Shown here piece after piece: positions 43,922 to 55,877 of a stretch of 64,000 bases of DNA. Position 1 is the stretch's first letter, and each line of letters opens with the position of its first letter. Made by a program: the position numbers and the translations under genes. Source of the DNA: Sorghum bicolor (lineage: Eukaryota > Streptophyta > Magnoliopsida > Poales > Poaceae); contig NC_012871.2 in NCBI RefSeq assembly GCF_000003195.3, forward strand, positions 21,892,658 through 21,956,657. The letters are read 5' to 3'. Below the pieces are notes generated by a model. That model worked only from the letters and a program-made list of their open reading frames with translations, was not told the origin of the DNA and did no database searches.

Positions 43922-45727
43922 CTATACAGGCTCATTATAATCCTACCGTTGGCATGAACATTATTTCTAAGGGTTTGACTAAAGAACTTTGCCCCAACAA
44001 GTCCTTGATCCCATCTCATAAGCTTTTAAGAACTCCTTCTAGAGTTACTATAGAAAGTTATGAGGTCATAAGGTCTATACCTTTGCGCATAAGAGGCTCT
44101 GAGTACCATCTAAACTTTCACATCTATGACATCTTTCAAGAGCGCAAAACAAAGTCTCTTGAATTTAAAGTTGGGAAACTCTATTATCAATGTCTTGCTT
44201 GCACGCTCACATAATACAATAGTAGAACCCAAGCCCGAACAAGATCTTGTTGAGGAAGTTTTATTGGCATCTCTAGAAGACTTGGCCCAACCTCTTTTTG
44301 ATGATGAACACTTCATCGAAGAAGAGGAGGAGCTAGCAGGACCTATTCAGCTAGACCCCTTCGAGGTGCCTTCACAACCCTTAATTGAGCTAAAACCTCT
44401 TCCTCTTGGCTTGAAAAATGTATTTCTCAATAATAATCCAAAAACTCCTGTCATCATAAGTGATAAGCTATCCTAGGAAGAAACTATAGGCTTGTCATTG
44501 TCCTAGAAAGACATAGATCAACTATAGGCTATTCACTCCATGACCTCATAGCAATTAGTCCTGTTCTCTGCACGTATTGTATCCCTATGGATCCTGACAT
44601 CTCACCAAGGGAACCACAACGGAGACTTAACAATGCTATGCGAGAGGTTGTTAAGAAAGAAGTCTTAAAGGTTTACCAAGAAGGGATTATTAATCTCATG
44701 CCACATAGTGAGTGGGTTGGCGCTATCCAAGTGGTGCCAAAGAAAGGAGGAATGAAACTCATTAAGAATGAAAAGAATGAACTCATTCCTCAACAAACTG
44801 TCATTGGGTGGAGAATGTGCATAGACTATTGAAAACTCAATAAGGCTACAAAGAAAGACCACTTCTCATTACCCATCATTGATGAAATGTTGGAACGACT
44901 TGCAAATCACTCTTTCTTTTATTTCCTTGATGGGTATTCTAGATATCATCAAATCCTGACAAACGTAGATGACCAAAGAAAGACCACTTTCACATGCCCG
45001 TATGGAACTTACGCATACCGATGAATGTTGCTCAGATTGTGAAATGCTCCAGCTTCTTTCCAACGGTGCATGATGTCTATCTTCTCCAAGATGATAGAGA
45101 AAGGAGGTGTTCATGGATGACTTTACTGTCTATGGCAAAACCTTCGATGATTGTTTAGAGAATTTAGACAGTCTTACAATGTTTGAAGAAAAGCACTTAG
45201 TCCCAAACTATGCCATTTTATGGTTCGAGAAGAAATAGTGCTAGGACACAAGGTGTCTGAATGTGGGATAGAAGTAGATAGAGCAAAGATTGAAGTCATT
45301 GAACAACTTCCACCTCCCATGAATGTGAAAGGAATCTGAAGCTTTCTAGGCCATACGGGGTTCTACGGCATTTTATCAAAAACTTTTCTCAAATCGCTAG
45401 ACCCCTCACTAGCCTATAGCTAAGGATGCACCTTTCATCTTCAATAATGTGTGCCATGAAGCTTTCCAAACTCTGAAGCAAGCACTCATTTTAGCTCTAA
45501 CCATCCAACCACCTGATTGGATGTTGCCTTTTGAGATCATGTGTGATGCTAGTGACTTTGTTGTTGGTTCCATTCTTGGCTAAACAAAGGATAAGAAGCA
45601 TTATTCTATATCCTATGCTAGCAAAACCTACCACTAAAAGAGTTGTTGACAATTGTCTTTGCAATAGATAAGTTCATATCTTACTTAGTGGGAGCAAAGA
45701 TAATCATTCATTTAGACCGTGCTGCTC
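43922..45727 (+). pseudogene. Athila-type gypsy pol, 5' part (protease, reverse transcriptase, start of RNase H), decayed
   Basis: Protease-like HYNPTVGMNIISKGLTKELC and SLIPSHKLLRTPSRVTIES at 43927-44216. RT from about 44588: QRRLNNAMREVVKKEVLKVY, IQVVPKKGGM, GWRMCIDY, then FYFLDGYSRYHQI, TTFTCPYGTYAYR and NAPASFQRCMMSIF. The catalytic FMDDF is still readable near 45110 in a shifted frame. VLGHKVSECGIEVDRAKIEV and SFLGHTGFYG follow. RNase H starts with MCDASDFVVGSILG and AIDKFISYLVGAKIIIHLD. Many stops and frameshifts make it inactive. It is cut at 45727 by element B and resumes at about 62397. Confidence 0.88.
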
Positions 45728-47245
45728 TATTGACTCTTCTTAGCGTCACTACCTAGGATTGTCAGTCCTTGGCACAACACTAGAAACGCTTGTGTGACAC
45801 CAGAAGTGGCAAACGGTTTTACCGCAAGCGGACGGTGGTCAATGTAGCACTTCACTAGGAGTATTCTAGGTATCGTATTTTCCATGGGGAATGAGAAGTG
45901 GAATAACTAGACCAATTGAGTCGTCGGATGATGATCAAAGGGCTTAGGATGGGTGGAGAGGTATTTCTAGTATTTGACTTCTGGCTAAGCTATTCTAAGT
46001 ATACTTGAGAGTTAACTCCCTTCCTACTATAGCCGATAGGTGAAAAGGGTGTGGCGAAACACTTCCCTAGGTAGCTACCATGCAAGCCAACTATTATTTG
46101 CAACTTGCCTAACAACACACTAAAGAGAACTCCTAATGTCTAGCAGAGGCCTGTCACACTTCGCTGCTGGCGTTCTTCAGGTGCGACAAGATGTCCACAA
46201 GGGTAGACTTAGTCTGGACACCACGTCTACACTAATTCTACTACTCTAGACCCAGCTAAGGTTTCGAGCACTTCACACAAGGCAAAGCAATGTGCCAGAT
46301 AGGCCGGTTATATACTTAAAATAAACAAAGACAGAAAGTAAATACTAAAAGTACTCAGATGAAAGTCAACTAGAAAGAAGACTAACTAGAAGACAAGCAT
46401 CCGTTGAGGCGCTCCTGGAAGAAGACTCCCGACAAGCCAGGACTCCTCCTCGGGGAACTGCTTACTCTCTTCCCTTTATTCTCACACTTAGCTAAGGGTA
46501 GCTCTTCCTAAGATACATCTTGCTTAACTAGGCTCTCTAAGGGGGTATTTATAGGGGAGAGATGGAGTAGGGGCTACTCCAGCGCCACATCAGCAATCCG
46601 CTTGACCTCCAGCATGCACCGTTGGATAAACCGACCTTGGAACCACCATATGATCAATGGTTGGGGATTTCCATCACATGTTCATCATGGGGGCGTTGGT
46701 GGGAGTGAACCGACTCAAGATGGGGCCCACATGTAGGTCGGTCGACGTGCCCAATGACAGGTGGGATCAATGTTGTCTTCTAGAAGGAATCCCCTGTCGG
46801 TTGGTGCAAACCAGGTGGCTGGATGGCCCCATAGTGGGGTTGGTCGACCCAACTTTGGTAGAACCAAAGGTTCATCTTCTGCAGGTGACTTCCTGGTGAA
46901 ATTCTGAGCACAGTGGTGGTGCTGGGCCCACAAATGTGGGGTCGGCTGATCCCACTAATGTGCCCATCTTTTGCACATTGTCTCGTCTCGAGAAGCTCTG
47001 AGATTGATGAATGTGAAGTTGGTTTTCCAATTGGCCATTTTGGGGTGGTAGTCCAACCTTCATATAGAGCTTCTTAACCCTGAAAAGTAGTCGATTGCAC
47101 ACCTGCATCCAAATGATGACATGTACATGTGGAACCAAGTTATTTGTACCTAAGTCATCACTATGTGTTTGGTGATTTTCTTCTAGAAAGAATGTATTGT
47201 TGACGGTTTTGATGGGGAAAAAATAGGGCTTGTCTACCGTCAACA
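45728..47245 (-). repeat. 3' LTR of element B
   Basis: Direct repeat of 60608-62118 with scattered substitutions. The TATA box (TATAAATA on the minus strand) is at 46546-46553. Three worn copies of the GGTCGGCCGACC-type palindrome lie upstream of it in U3 (46736, 46836 and 46936). Confidence 0.9.
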
Positions 47246-47284
47246 AGAACCCCACACTTAAGTATTTGCTCGTCCTCGAGCAAA
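47246..47284 (-). promoter_or_regulatory. Polypurine tract and stem-loop before the 3' LTR of element B
   Basis: On the minus strand TTTGCTCGAGGACGAGCAAA (47265-47284) forms an 8-bp perfect stem with loop AGGA. AAGTGTGGGGTTCT then leads into the LTR, 19 nt after the stem-loop. Confidence 0.78.
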
Positions 47285-48926
47285 GGTTAGAGGAAGATAA
47301 CCTATGATTATGACACTTTTAAGATATAAGCAAACACAAAGACTACTCAAGACATATCTTATACAAGTGGGTTATGTGGCACTGTCTAACATATATCCTT
47401 AGGATGTTGAAGAATGGAATAGTTCTCAAAACAAAGTCATCTTCCCATTTTCATATCCTTAGTACTTAGAGTTTTTGATAAATGTTTTAAAAGAAAGCAC
47501 ATAGTTCATCCTTACTCCTCTAATAGTACTCTCAAGTTACTTAGTAAGTATAGGAATCCTCACCAAGGCATAGCATAAGATTGCCTTCTTTTGTTTCATC
47601 CTACATCTATTAGGCTTATGTGGGGCTCAGGTAGGGAGCAACAAGATAGCATAGTTGCATTGTATACATTGTAAAGTCAAAACAAGGATCCAAGGAGAAG
47701 AATGTCATAATCCTAGATCAAGATGTGTAAGTGTGTGAAAAATGATTAGAATAGAATGCTCCTATATTTGATAAGATCTCTCTCTCTCTCTCTTTCTCTA
47801 TTTTATTTAAGACATGGCTAGCTTTTTTTTCTTTTCTCTTTTTTTTTTCAAAAGCAATGGACCTTCATGTGCCCATTTTTTTACTAAGCATAGCCTTTGT
47901 GTCTCATCTTATAACCAATACTTAGAGAGAGATATTCTAAACCTTAAAACATGGAGCATCTATATGGTGGAAATGGATGGCATGTTTTTGTGTACTTCCA
48001 ATGTAGAAGCAGTATATATATGGGGTGTGTGTGATCTTGATCTTGGGACTATGACATAATTCTCAACTAGGGTCACAAGGTTTGACTAAACTCAACACAA
48101 GTACAAGTAGCATATATAGAAGGGTTTTGAACAAGGTATGAACATATATGGCTGTGGTAGGAATTCTCTTACTATTGAGGAGTAAGTGACACTATGGTTT
48201 TATGATATTTTCAAAAATAAATCTCTAAGCACTTTGAATAGAAAGGGTATGAATCATGAGCTAAGAACTATATCACAATTGTCAACAACCAAGTCAATAT
48301 GATATTCCTATCAAGATATGTGACCCACAAGGCCACAAGTATAAGCATATGCAAGAATTAGACTTTGTGACACTTTTAACCTTTTAATGTCATGAATCAT
48401 GTCACACTTTGAATGTCATAAATCATAGATCTCAGTCTTCTTGTTTTTTTGTTTTATTTTATCTAACAAAGCCAACAAGAGACAGAAGTAATAAAAATGA
48501 AAGATCAGAGGGGGAGTAGGAGTGGCAAACCAGTCAGAAGGTAGGTAGACATTGAGTGGATGCTGAATGATGGGTCTAGGGCTCCAAGGTGGGGTCGGCC
48601 GACCCCACTTGGGCTTGCCTATTGCTGCCATTTGAATTCCCATTGTTCATGATGTACCCCTACAAGCTTCTGTTCCCGTTGGCCGTCAAAGAGGGGGTCG
48701 GCCGACCCCCTACTTAGGGTAGAATTTGTCGAGCCAACTTGCCTCACCATGTACTACGTCATGGTGTGTTTAGGAAATTCAGAGACTTAGTTGGGGGGCC
48801 ACTTGACCCCCGCCCACACTTGGATTCTTGAGCATTTTGAAATCCAAAGACGTGGGAAACATCAAGTGCAGGGGTCCTACTGGTGGCAACACACCAATAG
48901 GACCAAGTTGGGTCATGGGTAAGTAG
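47285..48926 (-). other. Non-coding 3' interior of element B
   Basis: No supported gene. Contains a CT microsatellite (about 47780-47800) and two perfect 20-bp palindromes at 48589-48608 and 48692-48711. Confidence 0.6.
48589..48711. repeat. Two perfect 20-bp TCGGCCGA palindromes
   Basis: GTGGGGTCGGCCGACCCCAC at 48589-48608 and AGGGGGTCGGCCGACCCCCT at 48692-48711. The first recurs exactly at 50399-50418. Worn copies lie at 49851, 49954 and 50298, at 59162, 59373 and 59484, and in both LTRs of element B. Confidence 0.9.
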
Positions 48927-49804
48927 CTAAAATCTTATTATCAATTTAACAGGGGAAATTTCAATCTTGTGTACCATGGCATAGAGCAATTTTAGTTCAT
49001 CATATTTTATAGAGTCAGAAGAACCAGGAAAAAGATGGGTAGTAATCCAGAAATAAATTAAACACAAGGTTGGGTTGTGAATTTTAGAGGTTAAGAGAGT
49101 GGAGCAATCATCAAAATTTACTCTTGTCAAACCCAGGCATGGTAGTGTCTAAGTCAATTGTACAATCAAAGTCACAACCTAGAGCAGTGGTTAGAAGACC
49201 CCAAGTATAGCTACACTCTTGCCCACACATGTGAAATGTTATGAGTCAGTTTTAGTGTGCATAAAAATTGTTTAGTGAGCACTTCTATACCAAGTTTAAG
49301 GTACTCACCAAAAACCTCCCAAACCAATGGTATTAAAATATCATTAAATTCTTTAGTGATACCTGTGCGGTCCACAAGGGCCGGGTTGAGGATGCTTGTA
49401 TGGCGGAAACCGCTCTCCTTTAGGTTGTTGAACTTGATCAGCTCTTCCGGTGTTAATATGAGTTTATTCTTTAGGCTCCATTGCTCTTGGAGGAGGTTCG
49501 TAGAGCACCACTTGATGGTGACTCTCCCCTTCCTCCATCCTCTCATGGCTTCCCTCATTAGAGTGATTAGAGCTTTGAGAACAACTCTCACCCCCTTTGG
49601 ACTTCTAGAATCAGGAGAGGATTGCTTTCTCCATTTTCCTGCACAACACAGACAACCAAACTTTTTCCTACTACTCCTATGCAAGACTATTTTTTCAACT
49701 ATTCTAATCTTGAGAAATAACTTGCAACTAAGAAGAGAGAAGAGGGATTGTGAGCTCGAGATAATTTTGGTGATTTTGGGTGTGGAATTGAGCTCACAAT
49801 GCAT
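48927..49804 (-). pseudogene. Athila-style accessory ORF of element B, frameshifted
   Basis: A 197-codon minus-strand frame (49804-49211) contains TPEELIKFNNLKESGFRHTS, DRTGITKEFNDILIPLVWEV and LTKQFLCTLKLTH. After a frame change, 49130-48927 reads SKIHNPTLCLIYFWITTHLF, then DELKLLYAMVHKIEISPVKL. These phrases resemble the poorly characterised plant-transposon protein found in Athila-like elements and sometimes listed as a putative plant transposon domain. Function unknown. The first Met directly follows a TATA-like box, so translation may begin further in. The opposite-strand frame at 49257-49895 is a shadow. The family call is from memory and uncertain. Confidence 0.4.
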
Positions 49805-49807
49805 GGG

Positions 49808-49815
49808 TATTTATA
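49808..49815 (-). promoter_or_regulatory. Internal TATA-like box in element B
   Basis: Minus strand CCCCTATAAATACCC, the same context as the LTR TATA boxes of B (46546 and 61427). TCGGCCGA-type palindromes lie 40-600 bp upstream (49851, 49954, 50298 and 50399). It could be an internal promoter or a relic of a related LTR. Confidence 0.45.
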
Positions 49816-50867
49816 GGGGAAGAAGGGCAAGTGGTGAACACCCCAATGCGGGGGTCGGCCGACCTCCCCATAAGCACTATGTTTCAAAATTTTGAATCCT
49901 AGCAGGGAATCTTGCAACATATATGAACTCTTTTCCAGAGATTGGCCAATGTAGGGGTTGGCCGACCCATACCGTAAGCACTTTAGCACTCTAAATGATG
50001 TGGCATTAAGTGTTTACTAAATTAAAGCCTAGGCGTGGACAAAAAGTAAAGTTCTTTTATAAGATTCCATTGCCTAGTGCTATGTGAAAGAGAAAAGATG
50101 ATTTGCAAAAGTGGAGATATGCTTAAAGTGGTTGTCAGTGATCATGACAGCACTAGAGCATGTCTAGGAGACCACTTTACAAGCTGGTGCACAGGTCCCG
50201 AACGAACCATTTCTTTTTAGACTTTAGCTTGTCTGTCATGCATGGGATTCTAAACCAAAGCAAATGGGAGATAGAAGACTGCGAAAAGGGCAAGTTTTGG
50301 GGTCGACCGACCCCAACTTGAAAGCTCCAGGAGCATCCAAGTGCTGACCTTGACACATTGCATCAAGCCAAAGTGAAATAATGCATGTGGGCCCAATGGT
50401 GGGGTCGGCCGACCCCACCTCTAGGTGATCCATAGGTCATAACTGTATTGCAATTATGCAAGTTGTTCTCAAGATTTTCATTTATTATTCCTAAGCATTT
50501 TTTCGAAGGGAAATATGCAAAACTAAATTAAGCATGCAATTGGAAGGAAATGCAAGAATAGAAATGCAATGAGTAAAGATGAGATAAGTATTGATTTACC
50601 TTATCAGCAAGGGCTCCAAGTTTTAAGTCTGTAGAGCAGGACCTCTCCATCTTGTTTATTGTTTGGGTGCTTCAGATGGCCCTAGAGATAAGGACCAAGA
50701 TTGCACCTCCTCTTGCCACACTTGCCTACCTTTGCCTTGAGGTTCTTGGAGGCATGGTATGGTTCTCCTTTAAACACAATAACCTCCATGGTGATCTTTG
50801 GTTTCGCAGCTAGTCTCGCTCATAATTGAAGGGGGTCTCACTAATAGAATTGATGACATTTGTGCTA
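49816..50867 (-). other. Non-coding interior of element B with palindrome copies
   Basis: No gene seen. Holds palindromes at 49851-49867 (imperfect), 49954-49969 (imperfect), 50298-50316 (imperfect) and 50398-50419 (22 bp, perfect). Confidence 0.6.
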
Positions 50868-50872
50868 GTGGG

Positions 50873-52191
50873 TGTTGACACTTGCTAACACCACTTGAAT
50901 ACTAGGTTGTCATCCCTAGCATGGCACTAGAGTGTACTATGGTATTTATACGCACACAGATAAATCCGCAAGCGCACGGATACCGTTGTAGCTTTTACCC
51001 GGTTAAAGGTTTTATCGTATCCACAGGGAAACGGGAGAACTAATATACGTTCTAACTTAACCTAGATAGATAGGTAGGTGTAAATATGAAAGATGGTAGA
51101 ATTGAATAAGAACAATATTAAAGGTAAGATAACAATCGGTGGTAATACGGGAATAGAGAGTAGAGCAATCTAATATATGAGCAATAATAGGAGAATAGAG
51201 AGGATAACTATGGTTTCTCTACTTCAAAGGGGTATGTCTATGTCAGGGACGAACCACGTGATAAGATTACACCACAAAGGATGCTTATCCAGAGGTCGAT
51301 AAACCCTACCAATCCTGCTAATGGGAGGTGGACTACAGAGGACCAATGTAGCTGTCACCCACGCGGCCTACCACACGATCCAGCTAGATAGGGGATATCC
51401 ACAAGTAATCTAAGTCTAAGCACCATGCTTACACCTATACTACAACCCTCACCTATAGCGTCCTATAGATTAGAGTACTCAAAAGAGTTGTGAACCAGAA
51501 CATTCATGAATAGTAATTGCATAATGAAATAGAAGTAGATTACAAGAGTCATCCCATGAGCAAGCTTGATTAGAGCTTGATCATGGTGAAGTACAACCGG
51601 AGGAAGAACCGACAGGCCGGCCTCTCCTCCAATCCTCCCTCGCTCTCCATCTCGCTACTATCTAGATCTACTCTAGTTTAGAGATGAGAGGAGAGCTCTC
51701 ATCTCCAAACCCTAGCTTTTGCTCTGTCTATGAATAATGAATAGGGATGAAGGGGTGTCTCCTCCAGGGGCCACGGGTCCTGCTTATATAGCCCCTCCAA
51801 ATGAATGTGGGCCGTCGGATCAAACCGACCTTAATCGCACAGTTTTCCTTGATCCTTTAGGTCGGTGGAGCACAATCCGCGAGGTGGAGCCTGATTGGTC
51901 CTGATGACAGGGCGGGCGCCCTGCCCCCGAGCCCGCTTTGCCTCCCGTTCGTTCCCATGGCTTCTGGAGTCTTCTACATGATAGAAAATTGCGCGGCACG
52001 TTAATATCTCTATGTAAACCCAACGTATGGGCCTTTCCTCCATATTTCCTGATAACCCCCTACCGAAATAGACAAACACCAAAACTCGTGGAATTCTGTG
52101 AGATAAAACCCTATGTTTGGGTGTTGGTTGCATTGGGGTCCTTTTCTTTATTTATTTGATGATTCAATTTGATACTTAAGGACCGTCAACA
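50873..52191 (-). repeat. 3' LTR of element C
   Basis: Reverse complement of the A-family LTR. TATA box TATATAAG (minus) at 51783-51790. GC-rich GGGCGGGCGCCC stretch upstream of it near 51909. Confidence 0.92.
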
Positions 52192-52229
52192 ACTCCCCCA
52201 AGCTTACCTCTTGCTCGTCCCTGAGCAAG
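52192..52229 (-). promoter_or_regulatory. Polypurine tract and stem-loop before the 3' LTR of element C
   Basis: The minus strand has CTTGCTCAGGGACGAGCAAG (52210-52229, 7-bp stem) and then AAGCTTGGGGGAGT next to the LTR, 18 nt after the stem-loop. Confidence 0.8.
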
Positions 52230-55200
52230 GATGGACTCAAGAGTTTCTACAGTGGTTTCATGCCTTAAAGGTACACATGCGTTCAACCAAGATCTCATCT
52301 CTAGGTTAGGGTAAACTGTTGAGACTTAAAACTTACTCATTTTACCCTTCACCATGGGGCTTGCAACCGTCACTTGTGTCTTGAGCAGTTAAAAGATAGA
52401 ACGGTCAAGTCAAGCGCCATGTCTCTTGTTCTTGATCAACTATAGCTCTGGAGTTTTTGCAGATTTTCAAATAAAACTCAGAGATTCCTTTGTATGACTC
52501 TCAAATCTCTCTTTTGTGGTATTTCTGGATCCTTACCAAGGCAGTGATGGTATATGCCTTCTCTCAAAGCATGTGGCATTTTTGGTATGAGGCATAGTGA
52601 CTTTTCCTTCTCTCTCACCCTACTCTAATAAGGTTTTGATATCTGGAGCTCATAGGTGGGAGACAGCTAATACATACTTACAAGACATTTATTGCATAGT
52701 CAAACCATAGATCTAGAGAAATAAGTCAATAAGTCAAATCAAGATGTGCATGTGTGGCGAATGAATGGTGTATTGTGATGATGGTGATAATGGTGAAAAC
52801 AATGGTGAAAGTCTAATTCTACTTTTGCTCTTTTGAGGGGATACATACCTTTCTTGCACTTTGATGCTTTTTGAGGGGAATGAGATGCTCTATATTTTTT
52901 TCTCTCAGGTGGGTATCTTGTACCCCTAATTCTACTATCGGACACTTGTCCATTTTTACCTCTCGTCTCACTTTTTCTTTTCTTCGAGGTTCTAGGCACT
53001 TGCCCCTTTTTATTTCCTCGTATTAACTTTTTTCAGAGCACTCACCCTCTTGGAATAATGTAGCAAGTGGTAGTAACCAAAATATCTTGAGCATTTATTT
53101 CACTGGGAAAAGCAGGAATGGGATAATGTTTTTGGCTATTCTCTCTCGGATAGGAGTAGAATAATTTTGGGTGAATCTGGAGATGGAAATGAGTGGATGT
53201 ATGTGGATGCGTACTTCCGGAGTAGAAGCAGCATGTATGAGTGAACGTGCAAGTGAATCTTGATTTTAACCGCATGACAAGCTCCTAAGGGTCTACATAG
53301 CTTGACCACACTCAATGCTCATAAGCAGTAAAAAGTAAATGTATGGTTCATAGTCTAATAAGCATGTATATGTGGCTGGGGTAGGATTTTAAACTCTCAT
53401 CATACAGGATCTCACCATGCAACATTTTAAAGATTTTCAAAGATGAAATTCTCTAGAATTCTAGCATCTCTAGGAACAGATAAACAGCAGCTCAACCTTC
53501 CCATATCATATCCGTTAACGACTTAGACTGTAGATCAAGTACTCTTCCCACAAGTTCAGGTTTGGAGCAAATCTTAATTCATATCAGTCATGCCTAAACT
53601 TGAGAGAGAATTCAATTTTGAGAACTAGTCATGGCAGAGCAACTATTCATCATTTCTATGTGAGAGCTTATCATGAGGGTTCATCGCAAACTTTATTTAT
53701 TTATTTAGCAAACTAAGCAAAGATATATATTTAAGCATAAAATCTTTATTTGGGTTTTTATGATTATGCATCTTTTTATTATTTGAGTAAAGTATAAACG
53801 TGAGTAGAAACACTTAGCTAGATAAATGGGGGTGCTCTCCCCCAAGCTGGATTTTGACATAATTTTTTCTAATGTAGCTTAGCACGTGGCGGAGGTTTAT
53901 TTGAATGTCGGCAGCACCCTGACAGCGATTAGGATGTCCTTCGTCTGCTAGTGTTCTTTGATCCTTGAATTCTGTGGAGCTCAAATAGACAACAAAGCTT
54001 TGTGGAACTAGTTAAGTGTTAGCATAAATATCTAGCCTTTATCATATTGAGCTTCCTCTAATAAATATTACTCTCTTTGGTAGGATCATAAATTTATTTT
54101 TATATTTTCATTTTTACGCCACCGCAGTGAATGTACTTATGGGTTTTATGCCATGAGCATACTCACATGGGGCTTACTATTTTTAATATTTTTATTTTCT
54201 TTTTAAGATAGCATGATTAACTAACAAGCCATTTAAGGAAAGTAGATAATTTAAGGGAATATGGAATGTAGAAAGGATAAATATGGATAACTACCGATTT
54301 TACCTTTCAGCAAGGGTTCAATGTTTTAAGTCTTCTGAACAAGACTTCTCACCGTGTTCATTCTTCAGGTGCGTCATTTGATTCAGTTCTGGACCTTGAC
54401 GTCTGCACCTCTTGATATGGTGTCACCCATGTTCTTTGTTTGTCCAGCAGTTCGAAGTGCGGCGTTGGCAGTATCTTGCTCAATGTGTTTGTGCTCGTAG
54501 ATCCAGGTACTTCACTTGGTAGAGTGTGAGAGTTGAAAAATCCTCCATGTTTCTCAAAATGTGTCCTGCTCATAGAGACAAGGCAGAGATCAAGTGCATG
54601 GGTCCTGTTGGTGGAAAACACCAACAGAACCAAAAGTATATTTATTCTTCTCTATCCTTAAGCATAGGGAGCAAGACAAAGTTGATGGGTGATAAGTCCA
54701 TGAGTGTAGCATTTAAAACATTTGTTAGATCAGATCGCTCAGCCTTATGGAAAGATAATCTATCTATGTATATGTCTTTTTCTTTATATCTTCCCAAAGA
54801 TTGAATGTGCAACATTTCAGCTCATATGATTAGGAGTGTGGGATCATGGAGGTAGTACTAGGAACAAAGATTAAAGTACTAAACATGCTGGATCAGTTGG
54901 GTTGGTTAATTTGGAGTTATAAATCATACATGTTTGTCTCTTTATTTATGTGAACGCCAGAACCAAGGAGAAGCTTATAAAAGTGATAGTCACATATCTT
55001 AAGATGTTACCTTAATTGAAGAGTGATGGTACCATCTCACCTTGTGGAAGCTTTCCATTCGTAGTGGCTGTGTATCTTGTTTATGTACTTTGTCTCCTTC
55101 CACGGATCATCTCTCTATGATGAATGAGCTATGTCCTTCTTGTGAAAATTGTTAAACTTCATGTTTCTCTTTCTTCATCTCCGATGTAAGTTTATCTCAG

Positions 55201-55877
55201 GACTTCCCAAATCGATATGGAAATTTTTTCTGCAGGGGTTAGTGCGACAAAATATACCAATGTCTACACAAGCAGTTTTTAGTTCAATAACCGAACTAGA
55301 CTCCATGTCTAATCAGATTAAGGAAGGCTGTTTAACCTAAGCACCATGCTTAATTTAAAAGCCAATAGAAGTATGTGCAGTACTTCCAAACTAACACTTA
55401 CTAGGATAAACAAAGGTAGCGTGATGGCATTTATAGAGATCTACTCAAGTGGAGATGAAGTAGTGTGATTAGTATTTAATCAATTGAGCATGTCTCAAAG
55501 GTAGGGACAACCAACATAGCAACATGACAAACGATGTTTTTATGTAAGGTACTCCCCCAAGCTTGAATTTTGCAAAATTCAAGTTTGGATGAATTTAATT
55601 CAGTGTTGCATAATGATTGGTTGAACATACCTTGTACTTGCTTGTCGTTCATCCGATCTTCTTGCTCCAATCCTAGGAAGGTTAGTGACAAGAATACCCG
55701 AAGCAATATTTTCACAATTATCTTTATATGCTCCACACACAAGGCAATATGGCAAGGTCATGTTACAATCTCATAAGCGCTTATTTTAGGACACTAAGCT
55801 TGTCCTTGGGAAACCATCAGTTTATGTTGCCGAAGTGGTTTCCCCTCCGACGCCAACCTTTGTATATCAAGATTAGC
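52230..55877 (-). other. Non-coding interior of element C
   Basis: Collinear with 17852-20972 of element A. Conserved items: the 22-bp palindrome with internal polypurine-like site at 55551-55583, the CTGTTGGTG hairpin near 54604-54632, and GGGGGAGAGCACCCCC near 53829-53846. No pol motifs. Confidence 0.8.
55551..55583 (-). promoter_or_regulatory. Palindrome plus internal polypurine-like site (element C copy)
   Basis: On the minus strand a 22-bp perfect palindrome (55562-55583) is followed by AAGCTTGGGGGAGTACC. It corresponds to 18147-18180 in element A. Confidence 0.55.

Noticed and set aside
45001..45240. Active reverse transcriptase because FMDDF is present
   Set aside because: Stops and frameshifts lie on both sides of the motif; it is a relic.
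49257..49895. A 212-codon plus-strand frame in element B
   Set aside because: It is opposite to the minus-strand accessory ORF, which has better similarity and agrees with the element orientation.
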